Shown: positions 35,276-45,106, counted from the first letter of the stretch. The stretch is 64,000 nucleotides of DNA from Actinomyces qiguomingii (GCF_004102025.1 NZ_CP025228.1:3162001-3226000); one strand, 5' to 3'. The notes: generated from the letters alone by a model not told the origin. Numbers and translations: made by a program.

Positions 35276-36559
35276 GTGGCCCGCAAACCACTTACCGGCT
35301 GGAAAGCGACCGCCGCCGTCGCCATGTCGAATTACATCGACTCCGGCTCCATCATCGCCATCGCCACCTCGCTCGGCTTCTGGGGAGCCGCCTACTTCCC
35401 AGATGACAACGGACGGATCGCCGGTCTGCTGGCAGCCTTCAGCTCCAATGCCTTCGGCGCCGCCATCGGTGCACTGATCGGCGGCCCCCTGTGCGACAAG
35501 TACGGCCGTAAATTCATCTACACCTACGACCTGCTGCTGTACGCGCTCGGCGGCCTGATCGTCGTGTTCACCGTCAACCTACCGATGCTGTTCACCGGCT
35601 TCGTAATCGTCGGTCTGGCCGTGGGCGCCTCCGTCCCCGCCGGCTGGACCTACATCGCCGAATTCGCCCCCACCGGTCAGCGCGGCAAGCACATCGGCGC
35701 CACCCAGCTGGCCTGGTCCTTCGGCCCGTTCATCGGCTTCGGCCTGGCGGCCGCCCTCGCCCCACTGGGTCTGCTCGGCAGCCGCATCGTCTTCGCCCAT
35801 CTAGTCGTAATCGCCCTGATCACCTGGTACATCCGGCGAGGACTGGAGGAGTCCGAGACCTGGCAGAACGCCAAGGGCGGAGCACAGGCCAAACCGCCGT
35901 CGATGTGGTCGGCCTTCCACAAACTCTTCAGCCGCCGTGTCAACATCACCGCGCTCATCTTCCTGGCCGTGATCTACACCTGCTGGAACCAGGCGGCCTC
36001 CCAAAACGGTATCTTTCTGCCCACCATCCTCGGCTCCATGGGCTACGAGACCATACAGACAGACCTGTTCTCCATGCTGTCGTGGGGCTTTGTGATCGTA
36101 TCCACCTTCGTCTTCATGAACCTGGTGGACCGCGTCCCCTACCGCTGGCACTACCTGGTGGGCGGCCTGGCTGCCATCGTCTCCTGGATCATCCTGGTCT
36201 TCGGCCCCTCCGACGCCGCCTGGACCGCCTTCGGCTACACCATCATCTGGGGCCTGTCCGCCGGCCCATCCGCCCAGGCCTTCTACTCCGTGTGGTCACC
36301 CGAGCTCTTCGCCACCCCGTACCGCTCGGCCGCCCAGGGCATCGTCTTCTTCGCGGTGCGCCTCGCCTCCGGGCTGATCTCACTGATCTTCCCAGTCATC
36401 CTCAAGTGGGACAACGGCCTGATGATCGACGGTCTCATCCTCATCGGCTTCCTCATCATCTCCACGCTCGTGGGCACCATCGGCGCCCCGAGGACCCAGG
36501 GCAAGTCCCTGGAAGACATCGAAATGGAGCGTTACGGAGAGCACGTCACCAACGCCTGA
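35276..36559 (+). CDS. MFS sugar transporter, probably L-rhamnose
   Basis: A 427-residue transporter with about 12 membrane helices. The sugar-porter signature GGPLCDKYGRKFIYTYDL follows helix 2, and PAGWTYIAEFAPTGQRGKH (abridged to WTYIAEFAPTGQRG) follows helix 4. It has a GTG start with AAGGAG upstream. It lies between rhaM and rhaI with short gaps, so rhamnose is the likely substrate by context. It is unrelated to the RhaT family of enteric bacteria. Confidence 0.83.
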   Translation: MARKPLTGWKATAAVAMSNYIDSGSIIAIATSLGFWGAAYFPDDNGRIAGLLAAFSSNAFGAAIGALIGGPLCDKYGRKFIYTYDLLLYALGGLIVVFTVNLPMLFTGFVIVGLAVGASVPAGWTYIAEFAPTGQRGKHIGATQLAWSFGPFIGFGLAAALAPLGLLGSRIVFAHLVVIALITWYIRRGLEESETWQNAKGGAQAKPPSMWSAFHKLFSRRVNITALIFLAVIYTCWNQAASQNGIFLPTILGSMGYETIQTDLFSMLSWGFVIVSTFVFMNLVDRVPYRWHYLVGGLAAIVSWIILVFGPSDAAWTAFGYTIIWGLSAGPSAQAFYSVWSPELFATPYRSAAQGIVFFAVRLASGLISLIFPVILKWDNGLMIDGLILIGFLIISTLVGTIGAPRTQGKSLEDIEMERYGEHVTNA

Positions 36560-36638
36560 GTCCCCACCGCCGGCCAGGCATCCGACCAGCACGACCAGCA
36601 CGACCAGCACACACCAAACTCACGAAAGAGAGAACACC

Positions 36639-37829
36639 ATGTCCGCAACCACCCCCTCGCTATCAGACCTCACTGCCGAGGCCCGCGGTCTGCTTGAAAG
36701 CCAGACCATCGAGTTGCCCAGCTGGGCATTCGGCAACTCCGGCACCCGCTTCCGCGTCTTCACCACCGCCGGCGTACCCCGCGACCCGTATGAGAAGATC
36801 GACGACGTCGCCCAGGTCAACAAGTACACCGGCGTCACCCCCCGGGTTTCCCTGCACATCCCGTGGGACAAGGTCGACAATTATGAGGCGCTGCGCGCTC
36901 ACGCCGAGGACCAGGGCGTCACCATCGGCACCATCAACTCCAACGTCTTCCAGGACGAGGACTACAAGCTCGGCTCCCTAACCAACTCCGACGAGCGCAT
37001 CCGCCGCAAGGCGATCGACCACCACCTGGAATGCATCGACATCATGCGCGCCACCGGCTCGCCGGCCCTGAAGATCTGGCTCGCCGACGGCACCAACTAC
37101 CCCGGCCAGGACTCCATCCGCGCCCGCCAGGACCGCCTGGCGGAGTCCCTGGCGGAGATCTACGCCGCCCTCGACGACGATCAACAGCTGGTGCTGGAGT
37201 ACAAGTTCTTCGAACCGGCCTTCTACCACACCGACGTGCCGGACTGGGGCACCAGCCTCGTGCACTGCCTAGCGCTGGGAGACCGAGCCAAGGTCGTCCT
37301 CGACACCGGCCACCACGCCCCCGGCACCAACATCGAGTTTATCGTCGCGCAGCTGCTGCGCCTGGGCCGCCTGGGCGCCTTTGACTTCAACTCACGCTTC
37401 TACGCCGACGACGACCTGATCGTGGGCGCCGCCGACCCCTACCAGCTGTTCCGCATCATGAATGAGATCGTCGCCGCCGGCGCGCTCGCTCCCGACTCCG
37501 GGGTCAACTTCATGCTCGACCAGTGCCACAACCTGGAGGAGAAGATCCCCGGCGAGATCCGCTCCGCCACCAACGTGCAGGAGGCGACCGCCAAGGCCCT
37601 GCTGGTGGACCGTGAGGCGCTCGCGCAGGCGCAGCGCGCCGGCGACGTCCTGGCCGCCAACGATGTGTTCGTGGACGCCTACAACACCGATGTGCGCCCA
37701 CTGCTGGCCGAGCTGCGCGAGTCCCAGGGGCTGGCGCCCGACCCGATGCGCGCCTTCCTGGACTCCGGCTACCTGGACCAGATCCGCTCCGAGCGCGTCG
37801 GCGGCACCGCCGCCGGCTGGGGCGCCTGA
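36639..37829 (+). CDS. rhaI: L-rhamnose isomerase (RhaI type)
   Basis: A 396-residue TIM-barrel isomerase converting L-rhamnose to L-rhamnulose. It resembles the Pseudomonas stutzeri-type rhamnose isomerases rather than E. coli RhaA: GVTPRVSLHIPWD, then GTINSNVFQDEDYKLGSL, LKIWLADGTNYPGQD, VLEYKFFEPAFYHTD with a metal-binding Glu, VVLDTGHHAPGTN with metal-binding Asp/His, and FDFNSRFYADDDL. The metal ligands look intact. ATG with GAAAGAGAG upstream. Context with mutarotase and kinase makes the assignment firm. Confidence 0.92.
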   Translation: MSATTPSLSDLTAEARGLLESQTIELPSWAFGNSGTRFRVFTTAGVPRDPYEKIDDVAQVNKYTGVTPRVSLHIPWDKVDNYEALRAHAEDQGVTIGTINSNVFQDEDYKLGSLTNSDERIRRKAIDHHLECIDIMRATGSPALKIWLADGTNYPGQDSIRARQDRLAESLAEIYAALDDDQQLVLEYKFFEPAFYHTDVPDWGTSLVHCLALGDRAKVVLDTGHHAPGTNIEFIVAQLLRLGRLGAFDFNSRFYADDDLIVGAADPYQLFRIMNEIVAAGALAPDSGVNFMLDQCHNLEEKIPGEIRSATNVQEATAKALLVDREALAQAQRAGDVLAANDVFVDAYNTDVRPLLAELRESQGLAPDPMRAFLDSGYLDQIRSERVGGTAAGWGA

Positions 37830-37896
37830 AACTCTAGGTGGGGTCGGGCACCGCCGCCCGACCCCACCAACCCGCGTCATACAGAAGGAAACCACC

Positions 37897-39462
37897 ATGA
37901 CCAACGCCCACCCCATCCACATTGGGGCCGTCGACCTGGGCGCCTCCTCCGGGCGCGTCATGGTCGGCACCATCACCGACGGCCGCATCGAACTGACCCA
38001 GACGCGCCGCTTCACCAACCGCCCCATCCCGCTGCCCGGTCCCGGCGGCGAGCGCCTGTACTGGGACGTGCTGCACCTATGGGATGAGATCCGCGCCGGC
38101 CTGCTCGCCGCCGTGCGCGATGTCGGTCCACTCGCCGCCGTCGGCATTGACACCTGGGGCGTGGACTACGGCCTGCTGGACCCCGGCGGCCTGTTGGCCG
38201 GACAGGTGAGCGCTTACCGTTGCCCCCGCACTCGGGGCGTGCCCGAGGAAGTCTTCGCCGCCATCCCCGCCACGGAGCTTTACGCCGTCAACGGCCTGCA
38301 GGTACAGGACTTCAACACCCTTTTCCAGCTGGTGGCCACCTCCCGCGACGGCGGCCTGCCCCGTGCCACGGCTCCGGACGACGGCGGGGTCGCCTCGGCT
38401 GCCCCGGGCACCGGCCCCGCCCAGCGCACCATGCTGCTGCTGCCGGACCTGTTCACCTATTGGCTCACCGGCAGGCCGATCGCCGAAATCACCAATGCCT
38501 CCACCACCGGCCTGGTCGACGCCCGCCAGCGCACCTGGTCCGCGCCGCTGCTTGAGCGCCTGCGCACCGAGTTGGGGCTCGACCTGGACGGCGTACTGCC
38601 GGGCATCGTGGAGGCCGGCACCGTCGTCGGACCGGTGCGCCGCGACGTCGTCGACGTCTTCGGACCCGCCGGCGCCCCAACTCCGGTGGTGGCCGTCGGC
38701 TCCCACGACACCGCCTCCGCGGTGGCGGCCGTGCCCGCGTCCGGAAGCGACTTCGCCTACATCTCCTGCGGCACCTGGTCGCTGGTGGGCCTGGAGCTGG
38801 AGGCGCCGGTGCTCAGCGAGGCCTCCCGGCGGGCCAACTTCACCAATGAGCTCGGCGTGGACGGCACCGTGCGCTACCTGAAGAACGTCATGGGCCTGTG
38901 GGTGTTCAACGAGGCCGTGCGCACCTGGCGCGAGCAGGGCCTGGAGCTGTCCTACCGGGACCTCGACGCCGCCGCCGCGGCCTCCGAGCCGCTGCGCACC
39001 GTCGTCGACATCAACGATCCGGTCTTCTTCGCACCCGGAGACATGGCCGCCCGCATAGACGACTACGCCCTCCACACCGGCCAGCCGCGCCCGCGCAGCG
39101 TAGGTGAGTACGTGCGCTGCATCGACGACTCTCTCGCCCTGGCCTACCGCCGTGCGGTGCGCGAGGCCACCGAATTGTCCGGCAGACAGGTCGGTGTCCT
39201 GCACATGGTGGGCGGCGGCATCAGCAACCGGCTGCTGTGCCAGTCGGCCGCCGATGCAACCGGCCTGAAGGTGATCGCCGGGCCCGTCGAGGGCACCGCC
39301 CTGGGCAATATCGTCGTCGCCGCCCGTGGCGCGGGGCTGATCGAGGGAGACCTGACCGCGCTGCGGCGGATCGTGCGCGCCTCCTGCGACGTCACCGAAT
39401 ACGCGCCCGACCCGGCCACGGCCGCCGGCTGGGAGGCCGCCGAGCGCCGACTGCAGGGCTGA
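37897..39462 (+). CDS. rhaB: Rhamnulokinase
   Basis: A 521-residue FGGY-family kinase that phosphorylates L-rhamnulose at C1. The N-terminal ATPase fold reads IGAVDLGASSGRVMVG and the sugar-contact GIDTWGVDYGLLD. The second half has VGSHDTASAVAAVP, YISCGTWSLVGLE and the adenosine loop HMVGGGISNRLLCQSAAD in pieces. The ATG at 37897 has GAAGGAAACC upstream; the frame is open much further upstream through rhaI, which is a shadow. Full family length. Confidence 0.93.
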   Translation: MTNAHPIHIGAVDLGASSGRVMVGTITDGRIELTQTRRFTNRPIPLPGPGGERLYWDVLHLWDEIRAGLLAAVRDVGPLAAVGIDTWGVDYGLLDPGGLLAGQVSAYRCPRTRGVPEEVFAAIPATELYAVNGLQVQDFNTLFQLVATSRDGGLPRATAPDDGGVASAAPGTGPAQRTMLLLPDLFTYWLTGRPIAEITNASTTGLVDARQRTWSAPLLERLRTELGLDLDGVLPGIVEAGTVVGPVRRDVVDVFGPAGAPTPVVAVGSHDTASAVAAVPASGSDFAYISCGTWSLVGLELEAPVLSEASRRANFTNELGVDGTVRYLKNVMGLWVFNEAVRTWREQGLELSYRDLDAAAAASEPLRTVVDINDPVFFAPGDMAARIDDYALHTGQPRPRSVGEYVRCIDDSLALAYRRAVREATELSGRQVGVLHMVGGGISNRLLCQSAADATGLKVIAGPVEGTALGNIVVAARGAGLIEGDLTALRRIVRASCDVTEYAPDPATAAGWEAAERRLQG

Positions 39463-39551
39463 ATCGTCTTGCACCCACCCGCGCCCCACGGCATGCGGAA
39501 GCCGCCCGCACGCCCGCCACACCACCCGCTTGATTGCCTTGGAGAAGAGTC

Positions 39552-40679
39552 ATGACAGATACCCCCACCAACGGCGCCGTCCCGCCGACGCCGCAGCCCG
39601 ACACCACCCGCGACGGCGTGCCCGTAGCGCCGCTGGCCGGCGGCTTCCTGCCGCCCTACGCCGACCGATTGCACCTGATCGCCGACTTCCCGACTCCGCG
39701 CGCCGAGAACCTGACCGCCGCCGACCCCGCCGCGGCGGCCGGAGCGCCCTTCTCCGCCGAGGCCTTGGCGGCGATGGAGGCATGGGATGCACGCTTCGGG
39801 GAGCCGGAGCCCACCCGCGCGCTCGTCGAGGAGCGCGAGCTACCCGGCCCGCACGGACCGATACCGGTGCGCATCTACCGCCCGGAGCCCGGCTGGACTC
39901 CGCCCGCTGCCTCGCCGGCCACGGATGCGGGCCTGCGCGCCGGACTAGTGTGGTACCACGGCGGCGCCTTCATCGGCGGTGACCTGGACATGCCGGAAGC
40001 CGACGCCGTCTCCCGCGGACTCACGACCCGCACCGGCACGACCGTCATCTCGGTCTTCTACCGGCTGTGCACCGGCGGCGTCCATTACCCGGTCCCGCAC
40101 GACGACGCCTACGCCGCCTACCGGTGGGTGCGTGAGCACGCCGCCGAACTCGGCATCGATGCCGCTCGCATAGCCGTCGGCGGGGCCAGTGCGGGTGGAA
40201 ACCTGGCCGCCGGGGTGACGCTGCATGGCGTCGACCAGGCCGCCGCCCCCTGGCAGGCGCTACTCGCCTACCCGGTGGCCCATGGCGGACATTGGCCGGC
40301 CCCCAGCCCGGAGCTGGGGGCGCGGTTGGAGCAGATGCCGCAGATCCTGCGGTTCCCAGCCGACATTATGGCGGCGATGAACACCAACTATCTCGGGGCT
40401 CCGCTCGACGCTGCCGCGAGCACACCGACCTATGCCTTCCCCGGGGACCTGGACACCACCCGGCTGAAGGGCTGGCCGGCCACCTACATCGAGAACTGCG
40501 AGAACGACGACCTGCGCGCCTCCGGCGAGGCCTTCGCCCGCCAACTGCGGCAGGCCGGCGCCGACGTCGAGGTGCTCACCTGCGCGGGCGTGCCCCACGG
40601 GCACCTAAACGCCGTCGGCAGTCCCCTGACCTCCGCCAGCCTCGACCGCTTCGCGGCCCGGCTGGGTCGCGCCGTGTGA
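39552..40679 (+). CDS. Alpha/beta-hydrolase esterase, HSL family
   Basis: A 375-residue serine esterase without signal peptide. It has the HSL/family IV oxyanion motif WYHGGAF near residues 134-140, nucleophile Ser213 in GGASAGGN, a likely acidic residue in ENCENDDLR and the histidine of GVPHGHLN. Set between rhaB and rhaD, it probably removes acetyl or acyl groups from rhamnosides taken up by the cell, since natural rhamnosides are often acetylated. The ATG at 39552 has GGAGAAGAG upstream. Substrate is inferred from context only. Confidence 0.83.
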   Translation: MTDTPTNGAVPPTPQPDTTRDGVPVAPLAGGFLPPYADRLHLIADFPTPRAENLTAADPAAAAGAPFSAEALAAMEAWDARFGEPEPTRALVEERELPGPHGPIPVRIYRPEPGWTPPAASPATDAGLRAGLVWYHGGAFIGGDLDMPEADAVSRGLTTRTGTTVISVFYRLCTGGVHYPVPHDDAYAAYRWVREHAAELGIDAARIAVGGASAGGNLAAGVTLHGVDQAAAPWQALLAYPVAHGGHWPAPSPELGARLEQMPQILRFPADIMAAMNTNYLGAPLDAAASTPTYAFPGDLDTTRLKGWPATYIENCENDDLRASGEAFARQLRQAGADVEVLTCAGVPHGHLNAVGSPLTSASLDRFAARLGRAV

Positions 40680-40773
40680 AACCAGCGGCCACGACCGCCG
40701 TCGGCGGGCTCCGCACCTACCACCCCATTGACCAACGACTCCCCAGAAACAAACACCGAAAGGACGATTCACC

Positions 40774-41598
40774 GTGACCGCCATGCCCCTGTCGGAGATC
40801 CTCACCCAGATGGGCGCCGCCGGAGGACGCCTGGACCACATGGGCGCCGTCGAGGCCGGCGCCGGCAACATCTCCGTGTCCATCAATGCCTCGGCAAAAC
40901 AGCTGGGCCTGGCCGACCGCTTCCCGCAGGTCTCCCCCGGCACCGAGCTGCCACTGCCCGCCCCGGCACTGGCCGGCCGCACCGTACTGGTGACCGGCTC
41001 GGGCTGCCGTCTGCGCGATGTCGCCGAGTCCCCGGAGGCGAATGTCTCCGCATTCGTCGTGGACGAGGGGGGCGTAACCGGCACCTGGTACACCCACCCC
41101 GACCGTGCCTACGTGCGCCCCACCAGCGAGTTCAACTCCCACCTGGCGGTCCACAACGACCAGGTGGCGCAGCGCGGCGTGGACTTCCAGGCCGTCATCC
41201 ACGCCCAGCCGCCCTACCTGGTCCAACTCAGCCACATCAAGGACATCCGCAACACGGCGGACTTCAACCGCCGCCTCCTGCGCTGGGAGCCCGAGACGAT
41301 CGTCCAGCTCCCCCAGGGCATCGAGGTGCTCGACTTCATGGTGCCCGGCTCGGCCACCCTCATGGAAAACAATGTGCGCGCCCTGCGCGACCACGTGATC
41401 GTGCTGTGGTCCAAGCACGGCATCATGGTCCGCTCCGACGTCGCCCCCCTGGCCGCCGTCGACAAGGTCGAGTACGCCGAGACCGGCGCCATGTATGAGG
41501 TCCGCAACATTATGGCCGGGGGCCTGGGCGAGGGCGTCACCGATGAGGAGCTGCGCGCCGTCGTCGAGGCCTTCAACGTCGACACCGACCTGTTCTGA
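40774..41598 (+). CDS. rhaD: Rhamnulose-1-phosphate aldolase
   Basis: A 274-residue class II (zinc) aldolase of the RhaD/FucA family that splits rhamnulose 1-phosphate to dihydroxyacetone phosphate and L-lactaldehyde. Landmarks are EAGAGNISVSI, VTGSGCRLRDV, RPTSEFNSHLAVHN with the catalytic Glu and zinc His pair, VIHAQPPYLVQLSH and VLWSKHGIMVRSD with the third zinc His. The GTG at 40774 is used, with GAAAGGACG upstream. An enzyme for lactaldehyde was not found in the window. Confidence 0.92.
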   Translation: MTAMPLSEILTQMGAAGGRLDHMGAVEAGAGNISVSINASAKQLGLADRFPQVSPGTELPLPAPALAGRTVLVTGSGCRLRDVAESPEANVSAFVVDEGGVTGTWYTHPDRAYVRPTSEFNSHLAVHNDQVAQRGVDFQAVIHAQPPYLVQLSHIKDIRNTADFNRRLLRWEPETIVQLPQGIEVLDFMVPGSATLMENNVRALRDHVIVLWSKHGIMVRSDVAPLAAVDKVEYAETGAMYEVRNIMAGGLGEGVTDEELRAVVEAFNVDTDLF

Positions 41599-41634
41599 CC
41601 CTCCGCTTCCCTCCCCCTCTTATCTTCTTCTTCC

Positions 41635-41715
41635 ACCGAGGTCGGTCGAAATAACCACCGAGGTCGGTCGAAATAACCACCGAGGTCGGTCGAAATAACC
41701 ACCGAGGTCGGTCGA
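41635..41715. repeat. 22-bp repeat array A4
   Basis: Four units at 41635, 41657, 41679 and 41701, exactly 22 bp apart, each ACCGAGGTCGG followed by TCGAAATAACC. The two central bases of the palindrome are GG here against AC or GT in other arrays, while the outer CCGA/TCGG is kept. It lies between rhaD and the GH106 gene. Confidence 0.88.
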
Positions 41716-41778
41716 CGTTACGCCGCGGGACCGGCTGCTCCCAACAGGGTTCAGCCAACCCCGCGGCAGGTTCCAAAC

Positions 41779-41898
41779 TGTCCGAATTCGGCATAAACGG
41801 GTTCCTGACTCTCAAAAGCCGTTCGCAGACAGTTGGAATCATACGGTTTCTGTTCTGGCGTAGCGGGCGCCCACCGCCGTTTATGCCGAACTCGGACA
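41779..41898. repeat. 120-bp element with 22-bp terminal inverted repeats
   Basis: The left end (41779-41800) begins TGTCCGAATTCGGCATAAA; the right end (41877-41898) is its inverted copy with a single difference. The left end also matches the tail motif seen beside arrays A1 and A3. It stands 30 nt before the GH106 start and could fold into a long hairpin in the mRNA leader or be a MITE-like insertion. Confidence 0.75.
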
Positions 41899-41928
41899 TT
41901 TCCCCAAAGGATATCAAAGGAGATTCTC

Positions 41929-44900
41929 ATGACCGAGCCCACCAAGACCCCCGCTGGTGAGGTTGCGCGAGATGCGGCCCCCGCCGCAGGGCCCGCCCAG
42001 TCATCCGCGTTGGACGCGCTGCGCGCCGCCATAGCCGAGCCGCCCATCGAGTACCGGCCGGAACTACGCTGGTGGCTGGCGGAAGGGCTGCACACCGACG
42101 CCACCATCCGCCACGAGATCGCCGCGGCCCACCGCCTCGGCTTCGGCGGCATGGAGTTCCTGGCCATGCCCGAGGAGAACATCGACTCCTCCCGCTACGG
42201 CTGGGGCAGCGAGGAGTGGACCCACGACTCCCACACCATCGTCGCCGAGACCACCGCCCGCGGCATGTCCTTCTCCTTCACCTCCGGCACCAACTGGTCC
42301 AACGCCAACCTGCCCACCATCACCCCGGACGACCCCGCCGCCGCCCAGGAGCTCAACGTCGCCCATGAATCCGTCCGCGGCTCGCGCTCGGGCCCTTTGC
42401 CGCGCATCGATCTAAACGCCGACCGCGGCGCCGGCGGGCTACCGGGCTCCCGGGTGGCCCCGCAGCGACAGCACTTCATCGCAGCCGTGGCAGGCGTCGT
42501 CGTCCCGGATCACACAGATGCGTCCGACGACGCCGCACTCGCCACCGGCCCGAACTCGCCTTCCGCGTCCGCTGCCGGCCCGACCGGAGCCCACTCCCCC
42601 ACCGCCCAGCAGCCCGCGCCGATCCTCGACGTTGACACCCTCACTGACCTGACCGCCCACGTGAGCGGACCGGAGGGGGCAGAGGCGCTAGACTGGATGC
42701 CGCCGGATTCTCGCGACTGGCGCCTGTTCGTGTTCTGGATGCACGGGACCGGACAGACCGCGAGCCCGTCGGCGAGCGTCAACTACACGGTTAACTACCT
42801 GGATCGCGACGGCGTCGACGCCGTGATCGACTACTGGCGCGACGTCGTCCTCACCGACGCCCTGAAGTCCGACATCGCCCGCAATCCACGCGCACAGATG
42901 TACATGGACTCCCTGGAACTGAACACCTGGGGCGAGGGCGGCATGTTCTGGGGCCGCTGCGTGGCCGAGGAGTTCCGCACCCGCCGCGGCTACGACATCA
43001 CCCCCTGGCTGCCGCTGCTCATCCGGTCGGCGCCACTGATGGCGGTGTCCACCCGGTACCACTTCGAGCCCGATGCCGCGAACGCCATCGAGGTCGCCAA
43101 GGTCCGTCACGACTACGTGGCCACGCTCACCGACCTGTACATCGAGCACATGCTCCAGCCCTTCGCGCAGTTCCTGCACGAGCAGGGCATCGCACTGCGC
43201 GCGGAGATCTCCTACGGACTGCCCTTCGAGCTGACCCGCCCGGGCGTGGCCGTCGACGGCATCGAGACCGAGTCCCTGGAGTTCGGCGCGCAGATCGACG
43301 CCTACCGGCTCATGGCGGGGCCGGCGCACCTGCTGGGCAAGCAGTACTCCTCCGAGACCGGGGCGACTACCCGCAACCACATGCTGCCCCACCGCTTCTA
43401 CGACCAGATCATCAACACGCAACTGGCTGCCGGCATCACCAAGACCGTCCTGCACGGCTGGTCCAGCCCGGCGGGCGCCGCGGGCAGCACCGAGTGGCCC
43501 GGCCATGAGGGCATGCTGCCCATGTTCTCCGAGCGCTTCGACACCCGTCAGCCCGCCGCGGAGTTCTATCCGCTGTGGAACCGGGCCGTCGGACGCATGC
43601 AGCAGGTGCTGCGTCGGGGCCGGCCGCGCATCGACGTCGGCATCCTGCGCACCGACCACTTCACCGACAACTCCTCCGGCATGATGTTCTACGACGGCGA
43701 ACGCCGCATCCCGGACGAGGTCGCCTACGGGCGCATGTGGATGCGCGATCGTCAGAATCACTGGTGGCGGGACCTGGGCATGCAGGACGCCGGCTGGGGG
43801 TATGAGTTCTTCGACGGCTCGCTGCTGCTGCGCGAGGAGGTGACCTTCGCCGACGGCGTCGTCCAACCGGACGGTCCCGGTTACCAGGCCCTGGTGGTCT
43901 ATCAGGAGGCGCTCGACGCCGACGTCGCCGCCCGGCTACTCGACTGGGCGCGCACCGGCCTGCGGGTACTGATAGTTAACGGGGCAAGCGAGCTGAAGCG
44001 GCTGGAGACCGGCGAGTACTTCCACTATGCGGCCGCGGCGGCGCGCACTCCCGGGCGCGATGGGCGTGACGAGGAACTGGCTGCGACCATGGCGGCGCTG
44101 AAGGCGCTGCCGAACGTGGCCGAGATCGACGATCCCGCCCACACCGTGGAGGCGCTGCGGAGCCTCGGCCTCATCGGCTACCACGAGTTCGCCGTCCCGA
44201 ACCAGAACGTGCTCGCCTACGAGCGCATCGACGGGGACCTGACGCACGTGTACGTCTACCACTTCCTGTATGAGACCGGGCAGGACACCGAGGTGGCGTT
44301 GCACCTGCCCGGCGCTGGCAGGGCTTATCGGCTAGACCAGTGGAGCGGCCGGTTCCACGAACTGGGCGACGCTCACACCGAGCCGATCGGGCAGGATCAC
44401 TCCGATGTCACCGTCGTCCCAGTCCGCCTGCGCCCGGGCGAGGCCGCCGTCATCACGCTCGACCGCTCCGCCCCTGCCGCCACCGGCGAAGGCGGCCCCT
44501 CAGGGACCGCAGGTACTCGGCGCGCGGACGACGCCGTCGTCGCCGAGCTCTCTGACTGGGAGATCACGGTGGACTCCTGGGACGCCGGCCCCGATGAACT
44601 GATCGAGGAGGACCGCGGCCTGGGCTACGTGACCCGCGAGGTCCGTCCGACCACAGTCGTGACCCGGCTGCGGGCCGACTCCAGCGCGCTGGCGCCGTGG
44701 AAGGACCTGGACGGCGTCGGCCCGGAGGTCTCCGGCGTGGGCGAGTACCGCGCGGCATTCACCCTCGACGCGGTGCCCGCGGGACGCCTGCTCCTCGACC
44801 TCGGTGACGTCTGCGGGGGTCTCGGGTCGGTAAGCGTGAACGGGAGTGCGCCGGTCGGCTTCGACACCTCCGCGACACGCGTGGACGTGACCGGCCTGCT

Positions 44901-45090
44901 GCACTCGGGCCGCAACGACGTCGTCGTGCGCGTGTCCTCCTCGCTGTCCAACCGGCTGCGCGCCCGCGGCTACTACGAGAACATCGCCGACATCTCCGCT
45001 TCTCTCAACGGCATGGGAGAGGTCACGCACGAGGTGCCGGTGCGCGAGTACGGCCTGCTCGGGCCGGTGCGCCTGCTCGCCGAGAGCTAA
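41929..45090 (+). CDS. GH106-family alpha-L-rhamnosidase
   Basis: A 1,053-residue glycoside hydrolase of the GH106 type. The N-terminal catalytic region shows PELRWWLAEGLHTDATIRHE and GFGGMEFLAMPEENIDSSRYGWG, in pieces, and later MYMDSLELNTWGEG and GTEYSSETGA-like KQYSSETGATTRNHML. Residues 187-235 are an Ala/Ser/Pro-rich insertion that interrupts the domain. A C-terminal galactose-binding-like beta domain reads RLLLDLGDVCGGLGSVSVNG. No signal peptide, so it acts inside the cell on imported rhamnosides or pectin fragments. The ATG at 41929 has AAAGGAGA upstream. It ends just before repeat array A5. Confidence 0.85.
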   Translation: MTEPTKTPAGEVARDAAPAAGPAQSSALDALRAAIAEPPIEYRPELRWWLAEGLHTDATIRHEIAAAHRLGFGGMEFLAMPEENIDSSRYGWGSEEWTHDSHTIVAETTARGMSFSFTSGTNWSNANLPTITPDDPAAAQELNVAHESVRGSRSGPLPRIDLNADRGAGGLPGSRVAPQRQHFIAAVAGVVVPDHTDASDDAALATGPNSPSASAAGPTGAHSPTAQQPAPILDVDTLTDLTAHVSGPEGAEALDWMPPDSRDWRLFVFWMHGTGQTASPSASVNYTVNYLDRDGVDAVIDYWRDVVLTDALKSDIARNPRAQMYMDSLELNTWGEGGMFWGRCVAEEFRTRRGYDITPWLPLLIRSAPLMAVSTRYHFEPDAANAIEVAKVRHDYVATLTDLYIEHMLQPFAQFLHEQGIALRAEISYGLPFELTRPGVAVDGIETESLEFGAQIDAYRLMAGPAHLLGKQYSSETGATTRNHMLPHRFYDQIINTQLAAGITKTVLHGWSSPAGAAGSTEWPGHEGMLPMFSERFDTRQPAAEFYPLWNRAVGRMQQVLRRGRPRIDVGILRTDHFTDNSSGMMFYDGERRIPDEVAYGRMWMRDRQNHWWRDLGMQDAGWGYEFFDGSLLLREEVTFADGVVQPDGPGYQALVVYQEALDADVAARLLDWARTGLRVLIVNGASELKRLETGEYFHYAAAAARTPGRDGRDEELAATMAALKALPNVAEIDDPAHTVEALRSLGLIGYHEFAVPNQNVLAYERIDGDLTHVYVYHFLYETGQDTEVALHLPGAGRAYRLDQWSGRFHELGDAHTEPIGQDHSDVTVVPVRLRPGEAAVITLDRSAPAATGEGGPSGTAGTRRADDAVVAELSDWEITVDSWDAGPDELIEEDRGLGYVTREVRPTTVVTRLRADSSALAPWKDLDGVGPEVSGVGEYRAAFTLDAVPAGRLLLDLGDVCGGLGSVSVNGSAPVGFDTSATRVDVTGLLHSGRNDVVVRVSSSLSNRLRARGYYENIADISASLNGMGEVTHEVPVREYGLLGPVRLLAES

Positions 45091-45106
45091 GGGGGCGCCG
45101 CGTCGT

